Shown here in pieces: positions 14,071 to 22,681 of a stretch of DNA of 64,000 nucleotides; position 1 is the stretch's first letter, and each line of letters starts with the position of its first letter. The notes beneath the pieces are model-generated. The model had not been told where the DNA came from. It saw only the letters and a program-made list of their open reading frames with translations, and searched no databases. The stretch spans positions 215,938-279,937 of the forward strand of contig CAJIYI010000001.1 in assembly GCA_905181595.1 (NCBI GenBank), read 5' to 3'. Made by a program: the position numbers and the translations under genes. The stretch comes from an uncultured SAR86 cluster bacterium (GTDB lineage: Bacteria > Pseudomonadota > Gammaproteobacteria > Magnimaribacterales > D2472).

Positions 14071-14343
14071 ATGCAGTCGAATAATAAATTATTAGCTTTT
14101 ATAGGATTATTTTTTCTAGTCAGCGTATCACTGCATTCATTTGCTCATATTGACGACAATCTTGTGGATGATAAGCCTCTCATAGAGTGTCAATCCTGCC
14201 ACAACGAAGTTTCGCCTAACATTGAGGCACTTCCTTTTGTCACTCAAGCGATTCAACGCGAGCTTACAAGTTTTATAATTTCTAAAGCTTTTTACCCAGA
14301 ATTTAAAAAACCTTTTAATTCCCAAGCGCCTCCAAAAATTTAA
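14071..14343 (+). CDS. Small secreted CxxCH protein, putative periplasmic metal chaperone
   Basis: 90 residues. A clear signal peptide (hydrophobic core LLAFIGLFFLVSVSL, cleavage after SFA at about residue 25) leaves a roughly 65-residue mature protein beginning with His. One CQSCH motif lies at residues 40-44. This could be a c-type heme site, but the mature chain has no methionine and no obvious second axial ligand, so metal binding through Cys/His fits better. It sits 43 bases upstream of a TonB receptor whose loops are packed with His and Glu. I recall small zinc-chaperone-type proteins next to ZnuD-like receptors in marine gammaproteobacteria. The role is inferred from context. Confidence 0.7.
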   Translation: MQSNNKLLAFIGLFFLVSVSLHSFAHIDDNLVDDKPLIECQSCHNEVSPNIEALPFVTQAIQRELTSFIISKAFYPEFKKPFNSQAPPKI

Positions 14344-14386
14344 ATTTACTAGTTTTTTAAATTTTAATTTTTTTAGGAGGTTTTCA

Positions 14387-16633
14387 ATGAAAATCAATAA
14401 ATATGCATTCATTATATTGAGTGCGCTAATGGTAAACACTGCATTTGCAGATGAGATGGAAGAGATCATAGTTTCTTCTTCACTAGTTAATAGTGCAGCA
14501 AGCGAGATTGCCGATCCAATTCATATTCTGAGTGGGGATGATATTAGCAATGAGGCAACTCAAAGCTTGGGGGAAACCTTAGATGATTTGCTAGGCGTAT
14601 CGTCAGCTGACTATGGTTCTGGAGTTGGACAACCAATTATTAGAGGTATGTCTGGATCTAGAGTAAAAATACTTGAAAATAGTATTGTTAACAGAGATGT
14701 ATCAGGGCTTGGAGTCGACCATATTAATGATGTCGACTTAAATAATGTCCAACAAATAGAAGTAATCCGTGGACCTTCATCACTGCTGTATACAAACGGA
14801 ACAGTGGGTGGAATTATCAATATTGTTGATAATTCAATTGCACAAGATGATGTGGAAAGAGCAATAAAAATTGGACTTGAATCACAATCTGTAAACGATG
14901 GTGATACTCAAAGCCTTTTTTATCAAGATAACATTCAAAATATCAACATAAGCTTTTCATACAAAGATTCTTCGTTTGGAAATTTTGATGTGCCAAACGG
15001 TGCAATCATTCATATGGAAGAAGAGCATCACGATGAGGACGAAGATCACGATGAAGAGGAAGATCATGATGAAGAGAATCTAGGCTATTTAGCTAATTCT
15101 GATTTTGCATCCGAGTCTTTAAAATTTGGAGCTTCTACTAATGGTGACTGGGGCTTCATTGGGTTCTCAGTAGCTAGCATTGAAAGCATGTACGGAATCC
15201 CTTTTCATGGCGAAGAGCATGAAGATGAGCATGGTGAAGAAGAAGAAGGTGAGCATGATGAGCATGAAGGCGAAAGAATATTCTCAAACACCGAGTCCGA
15301 TAAATTTGATGTTAGAGGATCTTTCAATATCGATAGCAACCTTGTAAGCAAAGTCGATTTCTTTATAAGAGATACTGACTATTCCTTGACTGAACAGCAT
15401 GCCGAAGAAGAGGAGCACGAAGAAGAGGGGCATGATGAGGACGAACATGAAGGGCATGAGGAAGGTCCAACAACCTTTACAAATGATGCTTTAGAGGCTG
15501 GATTTATTTTTGACCTATCTAATGACTTAATGTCTCAAAAGTTCGCACTTAATTTTGTTAATGAAGATACATCTGTTCTTGGATCAGAAGCATTTATGAA
15601 TCCTGCCTCACGAGATGAGCTTACATTTGGTTATTACATCAGCCGAGATATAAGTGATTACACTCTTGATTTTGGTGTGAGGATTGATCGTTTAGCCAAT
15701 GAAGGATCTATCTCTGCTGCTCATGAAGAAGAAGAGCATCATGATGAAGACGAAGGTCATGAGGAAGAAGAGCACGATGAGCATGATGAGCATGAAGAAA
15801 TGGAAACAGCTTTCTATGATAAATCTTTTAATAATACTAGTTTAGCTTTCAATATTGGAAGGGAGCTCAATGATTTTATTAGTGTTGATTTGGGATTTGC
15901 TTCTGTAGAGAGAGCGCCATCTTCAATCGAGCTTTTCATGAATGGAGCGCATTTAGCGACTGGGAGATTTGAAGTCGGAAATGTAAATTTACAATCTGAA
16001 ACATCTAATAATGTTGATCTAACTGTCAGCATAGATAACGCAGGCTTTTTTGCTTCTGCCACTTTATTTGCTAATAAGGTAGATAACTATATTTATCTCA
16101 GAGATGAAACTGAAGAAGAGCATGAAGATCATGATGAAGAGCACGAAGAAGATCATGATGAACATGGTGGCTTAATTCTTTCAAACTATCTTCAGCAAGA
16201 TGCTGACTTAGATGGATATGAAATTGAATTTGGTAATACCATGGAACTTGGGTCTGGAGAGCTTACTATGTCATTTGGTAGAGATGTAATTTCTGGAGAA
16301 TTCTCAAGTGGAGGCAATATTCCAAGGCTAAACCCAGCTAGAAACATCTTTAAATTAAAGTATTCAAAAGATGACATGACCCTAGGTCTAAACTTTAAAG
16401 ATGTTGAAAAGCAAAATGACATTGCGGTTAATGAAACCCTTACCGCAGGTTATCAAATGTTAAATGCAAAACTAAGCAGGACTATTGATTTTGGTAGCCA
16501 GGGAGAGTTAACACTTTCTTTGTTTGGCAACAATATGCTTGATGAGGTTGCAAGAAACCATTCGTCTTTTGTTAAAAATGAGGTTCCTTTACCTGGACGA
16601 AACTATGGCCTTAGATTTAATTTAAAGCTTTAG
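14387..16633 (+). CDS. TonB-dependent outer-membrane receptor with His/Glu/Asp-rich loops, ZnuD-like (probable zinc or other metal uptake)
   Basis: 748 residues. The signal peptide ends near ALMVNTAFA, followed by a TonB-box-like EEIIVSSS and a plug domain (about 35-150) with PIIRGMSGSRVKIL, QIEVIRGPSSLLYTNGTVGGIINIV. The rest is a beta-barrel ending GRNYGLRFNLKL. Five stretches dominated by His, Glu and Asp lie at about residues 210-231, 275-295, 338-360, 445-471 and 577-595, spaced as extracellular loops. Such loops capture zinc in ZnuD of Neisseria. A strong Shine-Dalgarno (aggagg) precedes the ATG. Zinc is the best guess; nickel or copper cannot be excluded. Confidence 0.9.
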   Translation: MKINKYAFIILSALMVNTAFADEMEEIIVSSSLVNSAASEIADPIHILSGDDISNEATQSLGETLDDLLGVSSADYGSGVGQPIIRGMSGSRVKILENSIVNRDVSGLGVDHINDVDLNNVQQIEVIRGPSSLLYTNGTVGGIINIVDNSIAQDDVERAIKIGLESQSVNDGDTQSLFYQDNIQNINISFSYKDSSFGNFDVPNGAIIHMEEEHHDEDEDHDEEEDHDEENLGYLANSDFASESLKFGASTNGDWGFIGFSVASIESMYGIPFHGEEHEDEHGEEEEGEHDEHEGERIFSNTESDKFDVRGSFNIDSNLVSKVDFFIRDTDYSLTEQHAEEEEHEEEGHDEDEHEGHEEGPTTFTNDALEAGFIFDLSNDLMSQKFALNFVNEDTSVLGSEAFMNPASRDELTFGYYISRDISDYTLDFGVRIDRLANEGSISAAHEEEEHHDEDEGHEEEEHDEHDEHEEMETAFYDKSFNNTSLAFNIGRELNDFISVDLGFASVERAPSSIELFMNGAHLATGRFEVGNVNLQSETSNNVDLTVSIDNAGFFASATLFANKVDNYIYLRDETEEEHEDHDEEHEEDHDEHGGLILSNYLQQDADLDGYEIEFGNTMELGSGELTMSFGRDVISGEFSSGGNIPRLNPARNIFKLKYSKDDMTLGLNFKDVEKQNDIAVNETLTAGYQMLNAKLSRTIDFGSQGELTLSLFGNNMLDEVARNHSSFVKNEVPLPGRNYGLRFNLKL

Positions 16634-16660
16634 TCATTTATTAATACATAAACTCACAGT

Positions 16661-16686
16661 TGAAAACCGTCATCCGGCGGTTTTCA
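16661..16686 (+). terminator. Possible terminator hairpin after the first TonB receptor
   Basis: GAAAACCG pairs with CGGTTTTC around an eight-base loop. The following T-rich stretch is interrupted (agctcttt), so efficiency is uncertain. Confidence 0.55.
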
Positions 16687-16749
16687 GCTCTTTCAAACTT
16701 TCAAAATTTATATAAAATGCGGGTGATTAATTAATTACATTTTATATTT

Positions 16750-19332
16750 ATGATTGCTAGATTTTTACCAGTTTTCTTCACATATTTTTTAGTTATTAAT
16801 TTTGTTGTAGCAGACGAAACAGAAGAGGTAATTTCTGTAGCATCTTACATAGACTCATCAGAGCTAAACGCATCTCCAGTTGATATTATTTCTTCTCAAG
16901 AGTTCAAAAATTTAAGGGTCTCAACTGTAGCTGAGCTAAGCAAGTATCTCAGCGTTGCTTCTGGATCGCATTTTCAAACCAATGCATTGGATGGCGTAGA
17001 CCAGGGAATGTCTTCAATCACATTGCGTGGACTGGATCATGCCTCAACACTAATCCTGATTAACAAAAAACGACAAACCCATTCTGGGACTCCTTCTAAT
17101 GAGGGAGAGGGTTATATTGATGTAAATATTATCCCTGAGATTGCGCTTGAGCGCATAGAGATTTTAAAAGATGGCGCAACATCTTTGTATGGATCAGATG
17201 CTGTCGCAGGCGTTATTAATTTTAATACTTATCGTGCATTTGATGGCTTGAGAGTCTCTGCATCCAGCCAAAAAACTTCTAACTACAATCAAACAGATAA
17301 TTCTTTGGGTGTTCTTTATGGCGGCAATGCCTTTGATGGAAACTTCGTGGTTGCTCTGAGTGCTTTGAATAGATCTCCACTCAATGCGTCCGAGATCCCA
17401 AAGATTGCAGAGCTAGGGTTAAGCGGTCTGGGAAATAGCTTTAAGATCACCGCAAGCGATACATTAACTTCAGGGCCTTATGCAGGAAGTTACTCTCCAA
17501 ATCAAACTATTCCTGATCCAAGCTGCATTGATAATGGCGGTGTGATTGCAGGGCCTAGATGCAAGTTTCTTTATGGGGAAAGATTCAACATAGTTAATGA
17601 TGAGGATCATTTAAAAGGCTACATGCATTTTGAGAGGCCTGGCGCAGTAATCGATTATTCGATGACATTTTTGGTGGCCACTGTTGATGTGAATGATAAT
17701 CCGCAGTCTCCATCTTACCCTGCCTTATCTTATCTATCTAAGAAAATTCTTCCGGGTCAGGGGGGCAGTCCTTTTAATGTGCCGGTGATTTGGTATGGAC
17801 GACCATTGGGCTCAGCATTTCCATCGCCCAGATCTCCTAAAGCCATTTCACAATATCATTTTAGTAATAACCTAATGTTTGATCTTTCAGAAGATTTAAA
17901 TTTTGAACTATCTCTCACTGCGAGTGAGCATGAGAATAAACATACGAGACCAGATACTGTTGAATCAAGATTTGAACAGGCTTTGCTTGGGCAAGGTGGA
18001 CCAGATGGTAATGAGCAATGGAACATATTTTTACCGTTAGAAAATTCTCCAAGCCTAATTAGTTATATTAAAGGGTCAGAGACTTCTATAAAAACTGGCA
18101 GCCTTATTTCTCTTGATGGAGTTTTCACAGGTCGAAAAAATGGAATTGATTTTGCGATAGGTTTTCAATTTAATTCTGAAGATCTTGAGATCAATTATTC
18201 TGAAGGAAGCAGGGCTACCTTTGATTTAGACGGCAAGCTGCTCAAAGGAGCTGACTTACTATTTCTAGGTGGAGGAAAAAATGTAAACACCAGCAGAGAT
18301 AAGCAAGCTATTTTCTTTGAGACTAATACGAACTTTATTGAAAAATTAGATCTTATTTTATCTGGTCGATATGAGAAGCTTGAGAATGAATCTTCGTTTG
18401 ATCCAAAATTTTCCTTTAGGTACTTAGCTTCAGATAGATTGTTGCTTAGGGGTTCTATCGGAACGTCTTTTACCTCTCCCTCTATGGCTCAAATGTTCTC
18501 ATCTGAAATACAGCTTGGAAGCGTTAGAGATATCAATAGCTCCCCATTTGTTAGGTTAGCACTTTTGGGGAATTCAAATTTAAAGCCTGCTACCTCAAAA
18601 AATATGAGCCTTGGATTTATTTGGAATATTTCAGATGCAATAGATCTAACCCTTGACTATTGGACCATTAATTACAAAAATCGAATTGAGGTAGAGAGCG
18701 CTCAAGTCTTGCTAAACAATAATCCTTTCGGAGCACGTATTACAAGAAATCAGTTTGGGGAATTAATTGCTGTGAGCACCTCGTATTTTAATGAAGAAAG
18801 AACTGAAGTAGAAGGCTTAGATATTGCATTAAATATTTTTAAGTCCACTCAATATGGCGACTTCAGTTATTCGGTAAAGGCAACAGAGTTATCTGAATTT
18901 TTAACTCCCGAAGATACTGATGGAGATGAGCGTTTGATTATGGTGAATCGTGTAGGCAAATTTAATTATGATGCCAATACTCACTCTTTGCCAAAACTAA
19001 GACTTAATAGCTTTTTAAGTTGGACAATGAATGATTTAACCCTAGGAATGAACTCACGGTATCTTGATGAATACATAAATGAACGATCTATACCTTCATC
19101 TGCAGCTAGCCTGGGATACACCAATCAAATTAAGTCATTGCTAGTGCATGATTTTTCCATTACTAAAACCTTGCAGTTACCAGGGGGAGCGCTTGAGATA
19201 GGATTGGGTGTCATGAACGCATTTAATAGAAAGGCTCCATTACTTTATGACGCGCCTGATTTTAGTTTCGATACTCGGGTACATGACCCAAGAGGAAGAT
19301 TAATCAATTTTTCAGTTGAGCTGAACCTCTAA
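16750..19332 (+). CDS. TonB-dependent outer-membrane receptor, substrate unknown
   Basis: 860 residues. Signal peptide at 1-21 (cleavage near VVA/DETEE), plug domain at about 40-165 with SITLRGLDHASTLILINKKR and IEILKDGATSLYGSDAVAGVINF, then a long beta-barrel ending RGRLINFSVELNL. The LYGSDAVAGVIN form of the plug motif is common in receptors for organic substrates rather than siderophores, but the ligand cannot be told from sequence. No degradation or transport genes adjoin it. There is no Shine-Dalgarno sequence before the ATG; a TATAAAAT at 16711-16718 may be the promoter -10. Alone in its transcription unit. Confidence 0.9.
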   Translation: MIARFLPVFFTYFLVINFVVADETEEVISVASYIDSSELNASPVDIISSQEFKNLRVSTVAELSKYLSVASGSHFQTNALDGVDQGMSSITLRGLDHASTLILINKKRQTHSGTPSNEGEGYIDVNIIPEIALERIEILKDGATSLYGSDAVAGVINFNTYRAFDGLRVSASSQKTSNYNQTDNSLGVLYGGNAFDGNFVVALSALNRSPLNASEIPKIAELGLSGLGNSFKITASDTLTSGPYAGSYSPNQTIPDPSCIDNGGVIAGPRCKFLYGERFNIVNDEDHLKGYMHFERPGAVIDYSMTFLVATVDVNDNPQSPSYPALSYLSKKILPGQGGSPFNVPVIWYGRPLGSAFPSPRSPKAISQYHFSNNLMFDLSEDLNFELSLTASEHENKHTRPDTVESRFEQALLGQGGPDGNEQWNIFLPLENSPSLISYIKGSETSIKTGSLISLDGVFTGRKNGIDFAIGFQFNSEDLEINYSEGSRATFDLDGKLLKGADLLFLGGGKNVNTSRDKQAIFFETNTNFIEKLDLILSGRYEKLENESSFDPKFSFRYLASDRLLLRGSIGTSFTSPSMAQMFSSEIQLGSVRDINSSPFVRLALLGNSNLKPATSKNMSLGFIWNISDAIDLTLDYWTINYKNRIEVESAQVLLNNNPFGARITRNQFGELIAVSTSYFNEERTEVEGLDIALNIFKSTQYGDFSYSVKATELSEFLTPEDTDGDERLIMVNRVGKFNYDANTHSLPKLRLNSFLSWTMNDLTLGMNSRYLDEYINERSIPSSAASLGYTNQIKSLLVHDFSITKTLQLPGGALEIGLGVMNAFNRKAPLLYDAPDFSFDTRVHDPRGRLINFSVELNL

Positions 19333-19365
19333 ATTATTACTAGAGAAGTACGCTAAGCATTAGCA

Positions 19366-19391
19366 TGAAATTGAATTTCACTTCTTTTAGG
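19366..19391 (+). terminator. Weak possible terminator after the second TonB receptor
   Basis: TGAAAT pairs with ATTTCA around a three-base loop, followed by a T-rich cttctttta. The stem is AT-rich and short. Confidence 0.3.
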
Positions 19392-19514
19392 GGGAAAGTC
19401 TAAATGCTCAACGTACACATGTATAGATGCAATTTACATGCCAATTATTTATTGCTTTGAGTAAAATAATACTTAGTGCTATAAATAATAATAATATTTT
19501 GAGGCTTGAGTAAA

Positions 19515-20030
19515 ATGAGACTAACTGTAGATCAAACGAATGACTCCTTAATGACTGGGCCCGGTGATCTTTATGCGAAAGAGATTTCTGGTGCAGGCAA
19601 TGCATTTGCTTATGCAATATATGAGCACAGCAAGCTTCCATTAAGAGTATTTGAAGCGGCAAGAATTTCAACTGCAATGATTAATGGGTGCAAGATTTGC
19701 ATGAACTGGCAATCTAAAAGAGACGTTCATCAAATGGGTATTGTTGGAGGAGTTACAAATAATGGAGAAGCCCCTGATGATAGCTTCTACTCAAATTTGC
19801 TTAAAAATAATGTGGAGGGTCTGAGTTCGCGAGAGTTAGTTGCAGTGCAGTTTGCAAAAGCTATGGGAACGGAGCCACAGAAATTAGCTAAGGATGAAAA
19901 ATTTTGGACAGAGGTCAAAGAAGTATTTAGCGATGCCGAAATTACTGATTTAACATACTGCATTGCAGGCTGGATGGGCATGGGAAGGGTAGCTCATGTT
20001 TTAGGCTTGGACAGCAATTGCTCAATCTGA
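19515..20030 (+). CDS. Carboxymuconolactone decarboxylase / AhpD-family protein
   Basis: About 171 residues. The helix containing INGCKICMNWQS has the CxxC and nearby conserved residues of the AhpD/CMD family, where the cysteines act in peroxidase or disulfide chemistry. A second family-like segment, LSSRELVAVQFAKAM, follows. The start at ATG 19515 fits the gagg at 19501; an in-frame TTG at 19506 is too close to that site. There is no partner peroxiredoxin nearby, so the physiological role is open. Possibly an alkylhydroperoxidase-type reductase. Confidence 0.8.
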   Translation: MRLTVDQTNDSLMTGPGDLYAKEISGAGNAFAYAIYEHSKLPLRVFEAARISTAMINGCKICMNWQSKRDVHQMGIVGGVTNNGEAPDDSFYSNLLKNNVEGLSSRELVAVQFAKAMGTEPQKLAKDEKFWTEVKEVFSDAEITDLTYCIAGWMGMGRVAHVLGLDSNCSI

Positions 20031-20048
20031 CGAGTCTTAAAAGGAAGA

Positions 20049-20124
<76 letters not shown>

Positions 20125-20243
20125 AACGATCGAAATTTTACATCAATACTTTGAATGTGTGAAGTTACAAAATGAACATAGCTATTCATTTAAATATATG
20201 TATATAATTTGATCATTATTAATTATTAATCTAGAGGATACCT

Positions 20244-20978
20244 ATGAAAAAATTATTTTTATTGTCTACTCTGATTCTCAGCTTTGGAGTTTCAGCAGAT
20301 GATCACTTGCCATCAAATTATTCGATGTACCAATCAAACTTTTTATTTAATTGCCCTGAGCCAGAAAGATGCTTTGCAGCTTTTGACAAATATATGTCTT
20401 CACCAGAAGTGGCTGCAGAAAACTTTGAGGTAGATTTTTTTGCCATCAATCAAAACGGCTGGGATGATTCAACGCATGGAATTTCTTGGTATTTCTTAAA
20501 TGAAGATCAATATGCAAAATCTGGTCAAATTTATTCCACCTCAATGGCTGGCAAAAAATTTAGAAAAGCTATGAACAATATAGGGGCTGAAATCATTTCG
20601 GACACTTTGACAGTTCATACGGTTGGTGTAACCAATAAAGGCGACTCAACCTCGAACAGAGTAACTTTACGCTGGAGTCATGAAGTGACTGATCCAGCAA
20701 ATTTTCTTCCACTTTGGACTGAATTCACTAAAAGCATTGAAGGATATGAGTGGTCTGCAAATGCTTATGGACTTCAAAGCCATCTCTTAGGCAACAATGG
20801 CAATGGGATTTCACATGAGGTCTGGACATCACATAGCTCACCTCAGGCTGCATTAAAATTTTTAAGCGGCATGTATGGCTCTAAAGAATTTGCGCAATAT
20901 GCACCAGAGTCCCGTAAATACGCTACCTTCAAGAGATCATATATGGAAGTATCTTTAAAACAATACAATCCTGACTGA
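20244..20978 (+). CDS. Secreted protein of unknown function with an internal duplication
   Basis: 244 residues, not a family I recognise. A signal peptide (MKKLFLLSTLILSFGVSA, cleavage near residue 18) precedes a mature chain that appears to hold two related halves. Each half has a sequence like FEVDFFAINQNGW/YEWSANAYGLQSH, then GIS followed by an aromatic-rich strand (HGISWYFLN / NGISHEVWTS), then a helix ending SMAGKKF / GMYGSKEF. This resembles tandem ferredoxin-like (dimeric alpha-beta barrel) repeats, but that is inference. The start is preceded by tctagagg, a reasonable Shine-Dalgarno sequence. A bidirectional terminator follows. Periplasmic or extracellular location is expected. Confidence 0.8.
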   Translation: MKKLFLLSTLILSFGVSADDHLPSNYSMYQSNFLFNCPEPERCFAAFDKYMSSPEVAAENFEVDFFAINQNGWDDSTHGISWYFLNEDQYAKSGQIYSTSMAGKKFRKAMNNIGAEIISDTLTVHTVGVTNKGDSTSNRVTLRWSHEVTDPANFLPLWTEFTKSIEGYEWSANAYGLQSHLLGNNGNGISHEVWTSHSSPQAALKFLSGMYGSKEFAQYAPESRKYATFKRSYMEVSLKQYNPD

Positions 20979-20992
20979 TCATATTTTTTTAT

Positions 20993-21020
20993 AAAAAGGG
21001 CCTCTTTTGAGGCCTTTTTT
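20993..21020. terminator. Bidirectional terminator between the secreted protein gene and msrA
   Basis: AAAAAGGgCCTC and GAGGCCTTTTTT pair around a TTTT loop (one G-U pair), with A and T tracts on the two sides. It can end transcripts from both directions and overlaps the msrA stop codon. Confidence 0.85.
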
Positions 21021-21573
21021 ACATATCAAATGTGCAACCAGTTCCGCCTATTCCACAATACCCGTTTGGATTTTTATCAAGATATTGTTGGTGATATTCT
21101 TCTGCCAAGTAATACTCTTGCAGGACCTTCATTTCAGTTGTGATATTTCCATAGCCTGCACCCAGAAGATTTTCTTGGTATTGCTGAAAAGTTTTTTTAG
21201 CTACCTCTAAGTCATCTTCATTCTCACAAAAACATGCTGAGCGATATTGAGTACCAATATCATTGCCCTGCCTATTGCCTTGAGTGGGATCATGGCATTC
21301 CCAAAATATCTTGAGTAACTCTTTTAAAGAAAGAATTGAAGAATCAAATTGAATTTTAACAACTTCAGTATGTCCAGTAGATCCTGAGCATACTGATTCA
21401 TAGGTTGGGTCGGCTGCATGGCCACCAGCATAACCAACTGAGGTCATCTGTACGCCTGGAAGAGACCAAAATTTTCTTTCTACTCCCCAGAAGCAGCCTG
21501 CTCCTAAAATAATTGATCCCGAGGATTCGCTAGAACTGTAGTCAATAGGCTTGTTCAAAATTGTGTGTTGCAT
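21019..21573 (-). CDS. msrA: Peptide-methionine (S)-S-oxide reductase
   Basis: 184 residues from the chosen start. The catalytic motif GAGCFWGVE lies near residue 24, followed by VGYAGG, THTEVVKI-like GHTEVVKIQFD, and a C-terminal GYCGIGGTGC with possible resolving cysteines. It repairs oxidised methionine in proteins. An in-frame ATG at 21603 would add 10 residues and overlap birA by 25 bases. I prefer 21573, five bases past the birA stop, but neither start has a clear Shine-Dalgarno sequence. Confidence 0.93.
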   Translation of the reverse strand: MQHTILNKPIDYSSSESSGSIILGAGCFWGVERKFWSLPGVQMTSVGYAGGHAADPTYESVCSGSTGHTEVVKIQFDSSILSLKELLKIFWECHDPTQGNRQGNDIGTQYRSACFCENEDDLEVAKKTFQQYQENLLGAGYGNITTEMKVLQEYYLAEEYHQQYLDKNPNGYCGIGGTGCTFDM

Positions 21574-21578
21574 GATGT

Positions 21579-22325
21579 TTAATATAGTCCTGTAATTGAG
21601 CATTCCCCAGAGCTAATAGCCTGGGTACCATTAATTGTTTCAAGTAGCATTTTACCCTCATTATCAACACCTCTGAAAATACCTACGATTTGAGTATGAG
21701 AATTTGTTCGAATATTAATTTCTAGATTCTGATGCATACACCTATTTTCCCATGCTTGCTGCCAATCAGAATAACTATGTTCTTTGTAAGCAATTATTTT
21801 TTTAAGAATTGTATTGATAAGCTTCTCTCTTGGAAGTATGTCTCTCAGATTACCTAAATCTCCCCACCAAGATTCTTTTTTTGGTATTGAGTAATTGATG
21901 CCTATGCCAATTGTGAGCTCAAGATTTTCTTGCTGCATTTCAGACTCAATCAGAATTCCACAAATTTTTTTATTCTCAAGCAAGACATCATTAGGCCACT
22001 TCAATTGAGCATTTATTTTTTGTCCTGAAGCATCATCAAGAGCTTCAGCTATTAATAAACCAATAATCAAACTCAGGGCAGGGACCATAGATCTAGCTTG
22101 ATACTTGATACTTAAATATATGTTTCCACTCTCAGGGCTATGCCACGTTTTACCATGCCTACCTTTTCCTGCTGTTTGTTGCTCTGCAAGAACGATTAAA
22201 AATGGTTTTTTTAGCTGAGTTTTTTTCGCAAACACATTGGTTGAATCAATGGTTTTAAAAAAATAAATGTCTAAGTTATCTTGATTTAACCCATTTAAAA
22301 CATCATTTTCTACTAATTTGCTCAA
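21579..22325 (-). CDS. birA: Biotin--[acetyl-CoA-carboxylase] ligase without DNA-binding domain
   Basis: 248 residues, against 321 for E. coli BirA. The biotinyl-AMP-binding loop GKGRHGKTW lies at 53-61 and LKWPNDVLLENKKICGILIE near 110-128. The C-terminal SH3-like domain ends at SSGECSITGLY. The N-terminal winged-helix repressor domain is missing, so it is a ligase only and cannot repress biotin genes itself. The start appears to be TTG at 22325; no in-frame ATG lies before the catalytic core. In E. coli birA also neighbours the tRNA-tufB cluster, but here it points the other way. Confidence 0.93.
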   Translation of the reverse strand: MSKLVENDVLNGLNQDNLDIYFFKTIDSTNVFAKKTQLKKPFLIVLAEQQTAGKGRHGKTWHSPESGNIYLSIKYQARSMVPALSLIIGLLIAEALDDASGQKINAQLKWPNDVLLENKKICGILIESEMQQENLELTIGIGINYSIPKKESWWGDLGNLRDILPREKLINTILKKIIAYKEHSYSDWQQAWENRCMHQNLEINIRTNSHTQIVGIFRGVDNEGKMLLETINGTQAISSGECSITGLY

Positions 22326-22341
22326 GTTCTTAATAATATGG

Positions 22342-22370
22342 TTGACTTCGATGCATTCTAGAACAAAAAT
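22342..22370 (+). promoter_or_regulatory. Possible promoter of the tRNA-tuf transcription unit
   Basis: TTGACT (22342-22347) and AAAAAT (22365-22370) with a 17-base spacer. The -35 is good and the -10 weak. The predicted start lies about 8 bases before tRNA-Tyr. Confidence 0.4.
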
Positions 22371-22384
22371 AGCAAGCTTGATAT

Positions 22385-22469
22385 GGAGGAGTGGCCGAGT
22401 GGTTAAAGGCGGCAGACTGTAAATCTGTTCTCTACGAGTACGTTGGTTCGAATCCAGCCTCCTCCACCA
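22385..22469 (+). tRNA. tRNA-Tyr (anticodon GUA)
   Basis: An 85-base gene with a long variable arm and encoded CCA. GGAGGAG pairs with CTCCTCC; the anticodon GTA is at 22419-22421; the T arm has GGTTCGAATCC. First gene of the tRNA-tuf cluster, as tyrU precedes tufB in E. coli. Confidence 0.96.
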
Positions 22470-22559
22470 TTCATATTAATATTTACCGTAAAAAAAGGTT
22501 GAGTTTATCGTTTTTTAAAGAGATAATACGCCACCTTAAATTTGGATGCTGTAATTCGG

Positions 22560-22634
22560 GCTCATATAGCTCAGCGGTAGAGCACTTGCTTGGTAAGTAA
22601 GAGGTCACCGGTTCAAGTCCGGTTATGAGCTCCA
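22560..22634 (+). tRNA. tRNA-Thr (anticodon GGU)
   Basis: A 75-base cloverleaf with encoded CCA. GCTCATA pairs with TATGAGC; the anticodon GGT is at 22592-22594; the T arm has GGTTCAAGTCC. It corresponds to thrT just upstream of tufB in E. coli. The tRNA-Gly that lies between tRNA-Tyr and this tRNA in E. coli is absent; the 90-base gap shows no cloverleaf. Confidence 0.95.
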
Positions 22635-22681
22635 TTTAAAGGTAAATTTTAGAGATAATTTCAAAAATAGAGAGGCAAGAA

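Noticed and set aside
14190-14204. CQSCH as a c-type cytochrome heme site
   Set aside because: Not fully excluded, but the mature protein is about 65 residues and has no methionine ligand, and the neighbour is a metal-type receptor.
14137-14469. A 110-codon minus-strand frame opposite the small CxxCH gene
   Set aside because: It is antisense to a gene with a convincing signal peptide and has low-complexity Lys/Phe composition.
15007-16170. His/Asp/Glu-rich repeats in the TonB receptor as a tandem DNA repeat or CRISPR-like array
   Set aside because: The units are irregular, in frame and confined to predicted loops; there are no spacers or constant repeats.
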